Below, piece by piece: positions 1 through 5,370 of a stretch of 37,920 nt of DNA. The notes under the pieces are model-generated. The model saw only the letters and a program-made list of their open reading frames with translations. It did not search any database and was not told the DNA's origin. Positions within the stretch are counted from its first letter, which is position 1, and each line of letters starts with the position of its first letter. The DNA is from a virus. The DNA lies in IMG/VR virus record IMGVR_UViG_3300046718_000298, positions 1-37,920 of that record. One strand, written 5' to 3'. The translations under genes were made by a program, and so were the position numbers.

Positions 1-12
1 GGGTTCGGCCTG

Positions 13-276
13 ATGCCGAGCATGGCCGAGGGTCGCTGGAAGCAATGCGCCGCTGGGGCCTCCCTGCTCTACCGGGCAGCGGAGGCCAGCGCCACGCAGC
101 AGCCGGAATTGCTGATGCTGGCCGCGATCCGCTTCCGCCAGGCAGGCGCGCTGACGCTGGCTGCGGAGTGCGAGGATGCGGCAGACGACTTCACCGTGGC
201 CGACGAGGATATCCGCCGGCTGATGGACGCGGCCGCAGGCGAGTGCGGCAAATTGGAGAGAGAGGCGTTGTCATGA
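13..276 (+). CDS. Unknown small protein, family A copy 1 (87 aa)
   Basis: The function is not recognised. The product is Ala-rich and helical, with no signal peptide or membrane segment. The start is the ATG that overlaps a TGA at 11-13, the end of a gene cut off by the window edge, so it is translationally coupled to a lost upstream gene. A close copy lies at 1436-1699; both carry AAGASLLYRA, QQPELLMLAA, RQAGALTLAAECE and ADDFTVADEDIRRLM. The end overlaps the next gene by ATGA. It belongs to the duplicated small-gene block that fills the first 2.75 kb. I am confident it is a real gene because the reading frame is conserved between the copies, but no role can be given. Confidence 0.75.
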   Translation: MPSMAEGRWKQCAAGASLLYRAAEASATQQPELLMLAAIRFRQAGALTLAAECEDAADDFTVADEDIRRLMDAAAGECGKLEREALS

Positions 277-452
277 GCGATCCTGGGAAGCCACGCTGGC
301 AGATTTTCTCGCAATCCTTCGAGGTTTTGGACCGCAAGCAATACGACACCGAGGAGGCCGCGAGAAACGCGGCGGCAGCGGCGAACACGCGCAACCCGCT
401 GGGTAAATGGGGGGCTGTCAAGGTAACCCCACATAGACAGCCAAGCGCATGA
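273..452 (+). CDS. Unknown small protein (59 aa)
   Basis: The function is not recognised. The gene starts at the ATG of an ATGA overlap with the previous gene and ends in an ATGA overlap with the thermonuclease-like gene. The sequence (WQIFSQSFEVLDRKQYDTEEAARNAAAAA) reads like a compact beta-hairpin followed by a helix, soluble and slightly basic. In the second copy of this block the equivalent position holds a different protein (1696-1989), so the homology between the blocks stops exactly at the gene border. It is a gene mainly because of its perfect coupling to both neighbours. Confidence 0.6.
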   Translation: MSDPGKPRWQIFSQSFEVLDRKQYDTEEAARNAAAAANTRNPLGKWGAVKVTPHRQPSA

Positions 453-519
453 GCAAAGCGCAAGGCCTCCTCGCGGCGCTGGTGTTGGGCGGCAGCATTG
501 CCGCCCTCGCCGTGCCTGA
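449..519 (+). repeat. Duplicated signal-segment module, copy 1
   Basis: This is a 71-base segment that starts at the ATG and encodes the signal peptide of the thermonuclease-like protein. It matches 1986-2056 with only a few substitutions. The sequence upstream of the ATG is unrelated in the two places, so the homology begins at the start codon. Confidence 0.85.
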
Positions 520-934
520 GGTCATGTCGGCAGGCGAGCTGACCGGCTACGCCCGCACCATCGACGGCGACACTCTCGAGCTGGCCGGCCGCCGCATCAG
601 GCTATGGGGCATGGACGCCCCCGAGCACGACCAGACCTGCGGCAGCTTCGCGTGCGGTGAGGCCGCGACTGCCGCGATACGAAGGATGACGGCCCATGAT
701 GCTGTTACCTGCAACCCGCGAGATCGCGATAGGTACGGCCGCATTGTGGCTCTGTGCCATACTGTGGACGGCGATCTTGGCCGGCGCATGGTGGCTCTGG
801 GGCTGGCTGTAGACTACCGCCACTACAGCCACGGCTTCTACCGCGACGAGGAGGCCGCAGCGCAGCAGGAACGCCTGGGCATGTGGGCGACCAGCTTCAC
901 GATGCCGGCAGATTGGAGGAGGGCGCGCCGATGA
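449..934 (+). CDS. Secreted thermonuclease-like (SNase fold) nuclease
   Basis: This is a 161-aa staphylococcal-nuclease-like protein. Residues 1-28 form a hydrophobic signal peptide or signal anchor (LLAALVLGGSIAALAV), followed by the SNase domain. The family's catalytic signature is visible: TIDGDT (39-42), RIRLWGMDAPE (49-59, with the Arg51, Asp56, Glu59 equivalents of the active site), DRYGR (94-98, the second catalytic Arg) and GRRMVALGLA. SNase-fold enzymes are calcium-dependent endo/exonucleases for DNA and RNA. Export is inferred from the N-terminus and would place it in the periplasm or at the membrane, where it could attack incoming foreign DNA or scavenge nucleotides. Its first 71 bases recur almost unchanged at 1986-2056 in front of an unrelated protein. 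It is coupled by ATGA to the gene before and by an ATGATG overlap to the gene after. Confidence 0.85.
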   Translation: MSKAQGLLAALVLGGSIAALAVPEVMSAGELTGYARTIDGDTLELAGRRIRLWGMDAPEHDQTCGSFACGEAATAAIRRMTAHDAVTCNPRDRDRYGRIVALCHTVDGDLGRRMVALGLAVDYRHYSHGFYRDEEAAAQQERLGMWATSFTMPADWRRARR

Positions 935-1104
935 TGGACTACGACCCAGACCCCCGCGTGGCGTACCTTCAGGGCCACTACGGCACCAAAGCCGAGGGCG
1001 ACGCCTTTGCGGCAGATATCGAAAAGCTCGCGGCGCTGGCCGCTCCCTACGTCGAGATAACACACGACAGCGCGGGTGGCTGGAATCTCTGGATATGGGG
1101 ATGA
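931..1104 (+). CDS. Unknown small protein (57 aa)
   Basis: The function is not recognised. The ATG at 931 overlaps the TGA of the thermonuclease-like gene and the stop overlaps the next ATG (ATGA). The protein is short, acidic and soluble (DYDPDPRVAYLQGHYG near the start, GGWNLWIWG at the end), with no membrane segment. It has no counterpart in the second copy of the block. The call rests on coupling and frame only. Confidence 0.55.
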   Translation: MMDYDPDPRVAYLQGHYGTKAEGDAFAADIEKLAALAAPYVEITHDSAGGWNLWIWG

Positions 1105-1436
1105 GCATCGCACGCTGGTGGCGCCGCCGTCGAGCGGTGAGGCACGCGCAGCGGCTGGACCGTCGCACGATCGAGGCCGCGCTTGACCTGGCGCCGCTGC
1201 CGCCGGGCCCCTACCGCGTCGATTTCCCGACGAAGCCCAACGGCATGCCGATCCCGGCCTTCGTGCTGGTCGCCAGCGACGGGCAACAGATACCGCTACC
1301 CACCCACTCGGCCTTCGCCGCGGTCGCTACGGAATTCGGCCCCGACCCGGCAATCCGCTACGTCGAGCCCGGGCTGCCGTTTCCTGATTATGTCCCAATG
1401 CAGGTTTGGGACAGCGCACACAAGGATTTCTGCTGA
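1101..1436 (+). CDS. Unknown protein, family B copy 1 (111 aa, full length)
   Basis: The function is not recognised. It has an arginine-rich N-terminus (SIARWWRRRR), a helix, then a proline-rich beta-type region (APLPPGPYRVDFPTKP, FVLVASDGQQIPLPTHSAF). The start is at 1101, where the ATG overlaps the previous TGA; an ATG two codons earlier is possible but lacks the coupling. A second copy at 2478-2753 is about 90% identical at the DNA level up to the codons for AAVAT and then diverges. This copy continues for about 34 more residues to HKDFC and is presumably the intact form. The stop overlaps the next gene as TGATG. Confidence 0.7.
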   Translation: MSIARWWRRRRAVRHAQRLDRRTIEAALDLAPLPPGPYRVDFPTKPNGMPIPAFVLVASDGQQIPLPTHSAFAAVATEFGPDPAIRYVEPGLPFPDYVPMQVWDSAHKDFC

Positions 1437-1699
1437 TGCCGCGCGAGGTCGAGGGACGCTGGCGGCAATGCGCCGCCGGGGCCTCCCTGCTTTACCGGGC
1501 GTCGGAGGCAGGTGCCACGCAGCAGCCGGAATTGCTGATGCTGGCCGCGACACGCTTCCGCCAGGCCGGCGCGCTGACGCTGGCCGCGGAGTGCGAGGAG
1601 GCGGCAGACGACTTCACGGTAGCCGACGAGGATATCCGCCGGCTGATGGGCGCGGCCGCGAGCGAGTGTGGCAAATTGGAGAGAGAGGCGTTGTTGTGA
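1436..1699 (+). CDS. Unknown small protein, family A copy 2 (87 aa)
   Basis: This is a paralogue of the gene at 13-276, with the same length and the same stop-start context. The ATG at 1436 shares its A with the TGA of the preceding gene. Only scattered substitutions separate the two copies, for example GATQQP for SATQQP and LMGAAASECG for LMDAAAGECG. An ATG ten codons upstream exists but would overlap the previous gene by 31 bases and is not matched in copy 1. The duplication is recent and mostly in frame, so both copies appear to be under selection. The function is unknown. Confidence 0.75.
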   Translation: MPREVEGRWRQCAAGASLLYRASEAGATQQPELLMLAATRFRQAGALTLAAECEEAADDFTVADEDIRRLMGAAASECGKLEREALL

Positions 1700-1989
1700 G
1701 AGCTTGCACCTGGCCGTCTATCGACCATTCGCTTTTGAGCCCGTCAGGCCGAATGAGTAAGCGAGCGCGCGCCGCGGCCATGAAGCGAGAGGCGGGAAAG
1801 CTGTTTTCTGGCGTAGTTCTTAAGCCGGTGGCCCAGCCTGCCAAATGGGAGGTATTGCGCCGCCAAGCGGCAACGCTCCGAGATTTAGCTGCCCGCGGCA
1901 TGCGCCCGAGAGCGTATCCAAAGGCAGCTGCAGAACTGGAGGCGCTTGCAGATCGGCTGGAGGCCGAAGATAGGGTGACGACCGGATGA
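1696..1989 (+). CDS. Unknown basic helical protein (97 aa, GTG start)
   Basis: The function is not recognised. The proposed start is the GTG at 1696, overlapping the TGA of the previous gene (GTGA); this mirrors the ATGA junction at the same place in the first block. An in-frame ATG at 1753 (MSKRARAAAMKREAGK) is an alternative start giving 78 aa. The sequence is basic in the middle and ends in a helical stretch (AAAELEALADRLEAEDR) typical of small phage proteins. The stop overlaps the ATG of the next gene. Confidence 0.55.
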   Translation: MRACTWPSIDHSLLSPSGRMSKRARAAAMKREAGKLFSGVVLKPVAQPAKWEVLRRQAATLRDLAARGMRPRAYPKAAAELEALADRLEAEDRVTTG

Positions 1990-2056
1990 GCAAGGCGCAG
2001 GGCATTCTCGCGGCGCTGGTGTTGGGCGGCAGCATTGCCGCCCTCGCCGTGCCTGA
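1986..2056 (+). repeat. Duplicated signal-segment module, copy 2
   Basis: This is the second copy of the 71-base module at 449-519, here fused to a different downstream sequence (a membrane protein instead of a nuclease domain). Homology ends after the shared GTGCCTGA. Confidence 0.85.
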
Positions 2057-2186
2057 CCGCCTCTCAGCGGCTGCCCTCCACACGATAGCGGGCGGCTTGC
2101 TTGTTGGGATACTGGCCCTCCCTCACCGACCGCGCCGACCTGGCCGCCTCTGGGTGCCGCCTGGGTGGCGACGCTGGCCGCCCTGA
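1986..2186 (+). pseudogene. Small membrane protein, apparently frameshifted (66 aa as read)
   Basis: The first 23 codons are nearly identical to the signal segment of the thermonuclease-like protein, followed by a second hydrophobic stretch (LHTIAGGLLVGILAL). After about 2118 the reading frame becomes Arg/Pro-rich and stops at 2186, leaving a gap before the next gene. In another frame (+2/-1) the downstream bases encode a plausible third membrane helix, AAWVATLAALTWVWRTHL. That frame's TGA at 2210-2212 overlaps the next ATG exactly as at most junctions in this operon. I infer a single frameshift between about 2118 and 2150 in a protein that originally spanned 1986-2212. I see no convincing slippery heptamer, so decay or a sequencing error is more likely than programmed frameshifting. 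A holin-like or exclusion role is conceivable but unsupported. Confidence 0.5.
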
Positions 2187-2208
2187 CCTGGGTTTGGAGG
2201 ACGCACCT

Positions 2209-2481
2209 ATGACGTGCCCCCTTGAAAAGCAATTTATCATCCTGATGGAGGGCGCCGGGGTAGAATATACGCGCCCGGAGCAAACCCAGTCCGACCCAAC
2301 GAATCTGGATTTTTACCTGCCGGCGATGGACCTATACGTTGAGGTTAAGCAGTGGCATTCCGATCGTATTGCAGGACAGCTCTCGAAACTGCCCCGCAAT
2401 GCTGCGGCGCTGGTTCTCATTGGCAGGCAAGCCGTCGAGAAATTCTCCTCGCTCGCGGCCGCGCTCGCGGCGGAACGATGA
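2209..2481 (+). CDS. Mini PD-(D/E)XK nuclease-like protein (90 aa)
   Basis: This is a short soluble protein with the core pattern of the PD-(D/E)XK nuclease fold. It has an N-terminal helix with Glu (EKQFIILMEGAG), a strand with Asp34 in NLDFYLP, and a second strand with Glu45-Val-Lys47 in LYVEVKQW, followed by RNAAALVLIGR. The order D...ExK with hydrophobic strands on both sides resembles very-short-patch-repair, Holliday-junction and homing nucleases, but at 90 residues it is near the minimum for the fold. The start is ATG 2209 with a GGAGG site at 2196-2200; the longer frame back to 2101 lacks a signal and overlaps the previous gene. It ends in an ATGA overlap with the next gene. DNA cleavage is inferred, not shown. 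Confidence 0.55.
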   Translation: MTCPLEKQFIILMEGAGVEYTRPEQTQSDPTNLDFYLPAMDLYVEVKQWHSDRIAGQLSKLPRNAAALVLIGRQAVEKFSSLAAALAAER

Positions 2482-2753
2482 GCATCGCGCGATGGTGGCG
2501 GCGGCGGCGGGCGGTGCGTCGCGCGCAACGGCTTGACCGGCGCACGATCGAGGCCGCGCTGGACCTGGCGCCGCTGCCGCCCGGACCCTATCGCGTCGAT
2601 TTCCCGACGAAGCCCAACGGCATGCCGATCCCGGCCTTCGTGCTGGTCGCCAGCGACGGGCAACAGATACCGCTTCCCACCCACTCAGCATTTGCCGCGG
2701 TAGCTACGGCGATCCGCCTCAACTCGGCCTACGAGGATCAATCGTCTCGGTAG
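2478..2753 (+). CDS. Family B copy 2, 3'-replaced (91 aa)
   Basis: This is a paralogue of 1101-1436. It is about 90% identical up to AAVAT (near 2708), including a run of about 80 identical bases in the middle that suggests recent gene conversion. After that it diverges abruptly. The last 15 or so codons (IRLNSAYEDQSSR) end inside the 3' end of the convergent RepA gene, overlapping it by 16 bases. I read this as a recombination joint that removed the normal C-terminus (about 34 residues in copy 1) and fused the remnant to the replication module. The start is the ATG overlapping the previous TGA. It may still be translated; the function is unknown. Confidence 0.6.
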   Translation: MSIARWWRRRRAVRRAQRLDRRTIEAALDLAPLPPGPYRVDFPTKPNGMPIPAFVLVASDGQQIPLPTHSAFAAVATAIRLNSAYEDQSSR

Positions 2754-3607
2754 CCTCGGGGCTGCGCGACCTCGGGCTGGTTGAGCATGTAGGCGCCGCG
2801 CTCCCACCGTATCGGAAGCTGTAAATCGGCCGGGCCGTAATTCGACTTCTTCGATTCGATCATCAGCCCGCGCGCCTTGTCCTTGTGCATGTAGATGCGG
2901 CTGCGCACGCTGTTGTTCCACGACACGCTGCCCGATTCGCCGGTCCCCAGCGCCCGCCCGGCCATGCTGGGATGCTTCGTTATCAGCACCAGCCCCTGGA
3001 TCGCCACCGCGAGCCGGCGCAGCTGGTTGATGAACTGAACCACCTGCTGCTCGTCATTCTGGTTGCCGGCAAAGGTCTGTGTCGCTGTGTCTACGACGAC
3101 GTAGCTGATGCCATGGGTTATGCAGAACTCTATCAGCCGGGTGAACAGGTGCGTCGGCTGCATGGTCCAGTAGTGCGGGCTTTTACGGTCCTGGCATAGC
3201 CGGGAGAGCACGTTGTCACGCCCCACCCTGGGGTCGATCCACAGCCCCGACTCGGCTGTGTCTTCCATCTCGAGACCCATCGCGCGATTGATGTCGTGCT
3301 GCCGCCGCCACAGCTCGTCGCTGTCGTCTTCGCAAGAAAGAAAAAGGCCCCGCCCCGGCTGGCAGGAGAGGCCCAGAAACCCACGGCCCATGACGGCACA
3401 GGTTAAAAGCTGCTGCATCAGGAGCGACTTTCCGACGCCCCCATCGCCGTTGACCATGCCGACAGAGCCGCGGATAAAACAACTCTCGACCATCCAATCC
3501 CGCCGCGGTGGCAGCTTGCCCGCCCATATAGAGGGGTCGATCGGGCTGAAAATGTCCTGCTCGGTGGCGGCCCGAAGCCGGCCGATGTCCTGTTGCGCTA
3601 ACGCCAT
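2738..3607 (-). CDS. RepA-like RecA-fold replicative ATPase (AAA_25)
   Basis: This is a 289-aa RecA-fold ATPase of the AAA_25/RepA helicase type used by phages and plasmids in replication. Visible motifs are the Walker A GDGGVGKS (54-61), an SCEDD segment (91-95) after strand 2, Walker B YVVVDTATQ (169-177, Asp173), LITKHPS (sensor-like, 208-214) and a WNNSVRSR segment (230-237) typical of the RepA family's arginine region. The first 40 residues form the usual short N-terminal arm. The start ATG is preceded by GGGGGAGG. It is the last gene of the leftward operon behind the repressor and RusA. A weak promoter-like pair (TTGATT, 18 bp, CTTAAT) lies in the 67 bases upstream. Its 3' end overlaps the convergent gene at 2478-2753. 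Confidence 0.85.
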   Translation of the reverse strand: MALAQQDIGRLRAATEQDIFSPIDPSIWAGKLPPRRDWMVESCFIRGSVGMVNGDGGVGKSLLMQQLLTCAVMGRGFLGLSCQPGRGLFLSCEDDSDELWRRQHDINRAMGLEMEDTAESGLWIDPRVGRDNVLSRLCQDRKSPHYWTMQPTHLFTRLIEFCITHGISYVVVDTATQTFAGNQNDEQQVVQFINQLRRLAVAIQGLVLITKHPSMAGRALGTGESGSVSWNNSVRSRIYMHKDKARGLMIESKKSNYGPADLQLPIRWERGAYMLNQPEVAQPRGYRDD

Positions 3608-3674
3608 GCCTCCCCCAGGAATGTTCTCGCGATTAAGCCGCCGGAATTTATCCTAAATCAACCCGCCCCTTTGG

Positions 3675-3929
3675 TCAGCGCCCGGCAAGATAGTCGGCGA
3701 GCATCCGTTGTGTCTCGTCGAAAACCACGCCCTCGCGCTCGTCCACCCACTCGGCCGCGGCGATCGCCGACTCCCGCTCGACGGTGCGGCACTGGACCGC
3801 CCAGTGGATGACATCGCCCAGGTACTCGTGCGCGACGCTGGCGCGGACCGGGCAGCGGAGGCCCAGCTCGTGCCAGGCCAGCGCGATAGCGCGCAGCAGC
3901 TCAGCTTCAAGCGGCGTCGGCTCGGTCAC
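3675..3929 (-). CDS. Unknown small acidic protein (84 aa, GTG start)
   Basis: The function is not recognised. The GTG start at 3929 overlaps the RusA stop (GTGA), so it is coupled to RusA. The sequence is helical and acidic (LEAELLRAIALAWHELG, AIAAAEWVDEREG) with no membrane segment. A longer overlapping frame at 3653-3910 is an Arg/Ser-rich shadow. Its position between a junction resolvase and a replicative ATPase suggests a replication accessory role, which is inference only. Confidence 0.6.
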   Translation of the reverse strand: MTEPTPLEAELLRAIALAWHELGLRCPVRASVAHEYLGDVIHWAVQCRTVERESAIAAAEWVDEREGVVFDETQRMLADYLAGR

Positions 3930-4267
3930 AGCTGCCGCACGCTGACCGTCAACGGCTCGGTCGTCGCCACCCGGCGCACCCGCAGGTCGTCAATCCAGCG
4001 GTCGTCTTTCACGATCAGGTGGCGCACGAGTAAATCCAACAGCGGCTTGATCGCGTTGTCGATGTCGCGCTGTCGGTTGAAGGGTAGCGTGATCTCCACC
4101 GCTGCCGGTGCGTACAGCAGGATGCCGGTCGAGGCGCGGGAGATGGCCCAGCCGGCTGCGATGATCCATAGCCGGTAGGCGTCCGTCTTGATGCGCTGCC
4201 GCGAGCCGGCGCGGTAGGTGAACAGCGCGTTGGCCGAGGGCGGCACCGGCAGGGTGAAGCTAATCAT
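3926..4267 (-). CDS. rusA: RusA-family Holliday junction resolvase
   Basis: This 113-aa protein is the usual length for RusA (about 120 aa), an endonuclease that dimerises and cuts four-way DNA junctions. The signature is present: LPVPPSANALFTYR at the N-terminus, then DIDNAIKPLLDLL (68-80) and KDDRWIDDL (87-95). The aspartates and lysine (Asp68, Asp70, Lys74, Asp88/89) match the family's metal-binding and catalytic pattern. The start ATG 4267 overlaps the stop of the upstream small gene (ATGA); the longer frame to 4651 is a shadow. Together with the YqaJ exonuclease and ERF protein on the other strand it completes a phage recombination pathway, resolving branched DNA before packaging. Confidence 0.88.
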   Translation of the reverse strand: MISFTLPVPPSANALFTYRAGSRQRIKTDAYRLWIIAAGWAISRASTGILLYAPAAVEITLPFNRQRDIDNAIKPLLDLLVRHLIVKDDRWIDDLRVRRVATTEPLTVSVRQL

Positions 4268-4464
4268 TGCGGGACACAGACCATAACCGGAGCGCGGCCG
4301 ATGTATTTGTCGTCGGCAATAAGAATTGCGCCACGGGCGCTCTCGCATGCCAGTTTGTCGTGGAAGCTCGCAACCGCCACGGCGTTGCCGGCCGAGCCCA
4401 CGCCCGCACCCCATCCGTGGACAATGATAATGAGCAGCCATGCAGCCTCTGTTGATGTCGTCAT
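4264..4464 (-). CDS. Small exported or membrane protein (66 aa)
   Basis: The function is not recognised. It has an N-terminal hydrophobic segment (AAWLLIIIVHGWGAGVGSAG, residues 7-26) and then a soluble tail with two cysteines (C40 and C63). This looks like a signal peptide or anchor followed by a small periplasmic domain. The ATG overlaps the repressor's stop (ATGA at 4461-4464) and the stop overlaps the RusA start. Location directly behind the repressor is where temperate phages often put exclusion or immunity proteins, so superinfection exclusion is a reasonable but unproven guess. Confidence 0.6.
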   Translation of the reverse strand: MTTSTEAAWLLIIIVHGWGAGVGSAGNAVAVASFHDKLACESARGAILIADDKYIGRAPVMVCVPQ

Positions 4465-4685
4465 TGTCTCTCGCCCCTCGCCCGTATCGCCTCGGCTGCC
4501 AGCTTGTGCGGCGGCAGCCCGGTAAGCTCGGCCACCGCGTCGATCGCCGAGAGGCTGATCGTGTCGCCATACTGCCGCGTGCCCGCCAGCCGGTAGACTT
4601 GGTGGATCGAAAGCCCGGCATCGCGGGCGAACTGGTAGACGCTGAGACCATTGGCCTCCAGCCAGCGGGAGAAGGCGGTTTTCAT
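4461..4685 (-). CDS. Cro/XRE-type helix-turn-helix regulator (74 aa)
   Basis: This is a small lambda-repressor-like DNA-binding protein. Residues 8-35 fit the family helix-turn-helix (LEANGLSVYQFARDAGLS, then IHQVYRLAGT), followed by ISLSAIDAVAELTGLPPHKL. It has only the DNA-binding domain, so it is Cro-sized rather than a full repressor with a cleavage domain. It is the first gene of the leftward operon. The 96-bp divergent gap upstream holds a dyad (4704-4718) and the promoter candidate of the rightward early operon, so it probably controls both directions. The start ATG has only a weak ribosome-binding site; a near-leaderless mRNA is possible. Confidence 0.82.
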   Translation of the reverse strand: MKTAFSRWLEANGLSVYQFARDAGLSIHQVYRLAGTRQYGDTISLSAIDAVAELTGLPPHKLAAEAIRARGERQ

Positions 4686-4703
4686 GGCCGCAGCGTAGCA
4701 CGC

Positions 4704-4718
4704 TTTACGGCCGGTAAA
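4704..4718. promoter_or_regulatory. Candidate operator dyad TTTAC-N5-GTAAA
   Basis: This is an inverted repeat, TTTAC GGCCG GTAAA, lying 19 bp in front of the repressor start codon and 7 bp upstream of the rightward -35 candidate. Position and symmetry suit a binding site for the Cro-like protein. I found no second copy nearby. Confidence 0.4.
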
Positions 4719-4725
4719 AAGCAGC

Positions 4726-4754
4726 TTGCATATGCCATCCGAAGATTATATAGA
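4726..4754 (+). promoter_or_regulatory. Candidate early rightward promoter
   Basis: TTGCAT (4726-4731), a 17-bp spacer and TATAGA (4749-4754) lie upstream of the first rightward gene; transcription would begin near 4761, some 20 bases before the GGGAGG site and ATG 4782. The -35 matches only 3 of 6 positions, but the area is distinctly AT-rich compared with its surroundings. Confidence 0.4.
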
Positions 4755-4781
4755 AACATGCAGGTTTTGGGAGGAACGTGG

Positions 4782-4940
4782 ATGGTCGTCGACAAAAGGG
4801 ACCGAGAGCGGCAGGCGCTGGAGCTAGCCTACCGCAAGCTGCGTGACCTGCAAAATAAGGCCGGCGTCAAGAAGGAGTTGACGCTGACCCTGGCCGCAGT
4901 CGAGGCGCTGGTGCCCGACCTCACGAGGGAGGCCCGGTGA
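4782..4940 (+). CDS. Unknown small helical protein (52 aa), first early gene
   Basis: The function is not recognised. The start ATG 4782 is chosen because GGGAGG at 4769-4774 sits 7 bases before it; ATG 4758 in the same frame has no such site. The protein is charged and predicted helical (DKRDRERQALELAYRKLRDL, LTLAAVEALVPDL). It is the promoter-proximal gene of the early operon and overlaps the next as TGATG. Confidence 0.6.
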   Translation: MVVDKRDRERQALELAYRKLRDLQNKAGVKKELTLTLAAVEALVPDLTREAR

Positions 4941-5140
4941 TGGCGAGTGACCGCCCGACAGGGCCGGCGAAGTGCCCGAAATGCGGCTGCCCAACTGTGA
5001 AGCTGCCCGTCACGGCGTGGGCGCTTTTCCGCGACGGCAAATACGAGACGGTCGAGCTTACCGAGTACATTGAGCTTGCCGAGAACGCGACGGCCATATG
5101 CGACAACGAGGACTGCGGGCACGAGTGGTGGCCCGCATGA
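4940..5140 (+). CDS. Zinc-ribbon protein (66 aa)
   Basis: This is a small protein with two cysteine knuckles, CPKCGCP near residues 12-18 and CDNEDCGHEWWP at the C-terminus, separated by about 40 residues of beta-type sequence (YETVELTEYIELAENATAI). The pattern is a zinc ribbon, as found in small phage proteins that bind nucleic acid or the transcription machinery. The start ATG shares an A with the preceding TGA; a GTG one codon earlier is possible. The stop overlaps the next ATG. Confidence 0.7.
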   Translation: MASDRPTGPAKCPKCGCPTVKLPVTAWALFRDGKYETVELTEYIELAENATAICDNEDCGHEWWPA

Positions 5141-5370
5141 CCGAGCATACCCCTGACCAAATCAACGACATCTCCTCGGCCCTTATTAGGGCCGTCCGGC
5201 TGTCGATGCGCTATTCCCGCGCGCTCGGGGCTGCCGAGGCGGCGCTGTCCAGCATCAAGGGGGTGGCACTGGGTGCCGACCCGGTGATCCTGCGGCTGGT
5301 CGAGCGGGCCGAGGCCGACATCAAGCGGATTTTGCAGGGAGAGGGCGATGGACCTGGGATTGACCGCTGA
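5137..5370 (+). CDS. Unknown helical protein (77 aa)
   Basis: The function is not recognised. The ATG 5137 forms an ATGA overlap with the zinc-ribbon gene. It is predicted all-helical (DISSALIRAVRLSMRYSRA, VILRLVERAEADIKRIL) with no membrane segment. The 3' end overlaps the exonuclease gene by 23 bases, with a GGAGAGGG site for that gene inside this one. Confidence 0.6.
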   Translation: MTEHTPDQINDISSALIRAVRLSMRYSRALGAAEAALSSIKGVALGADPVILRLVERAEADIKRILQGEGDGPGIDR

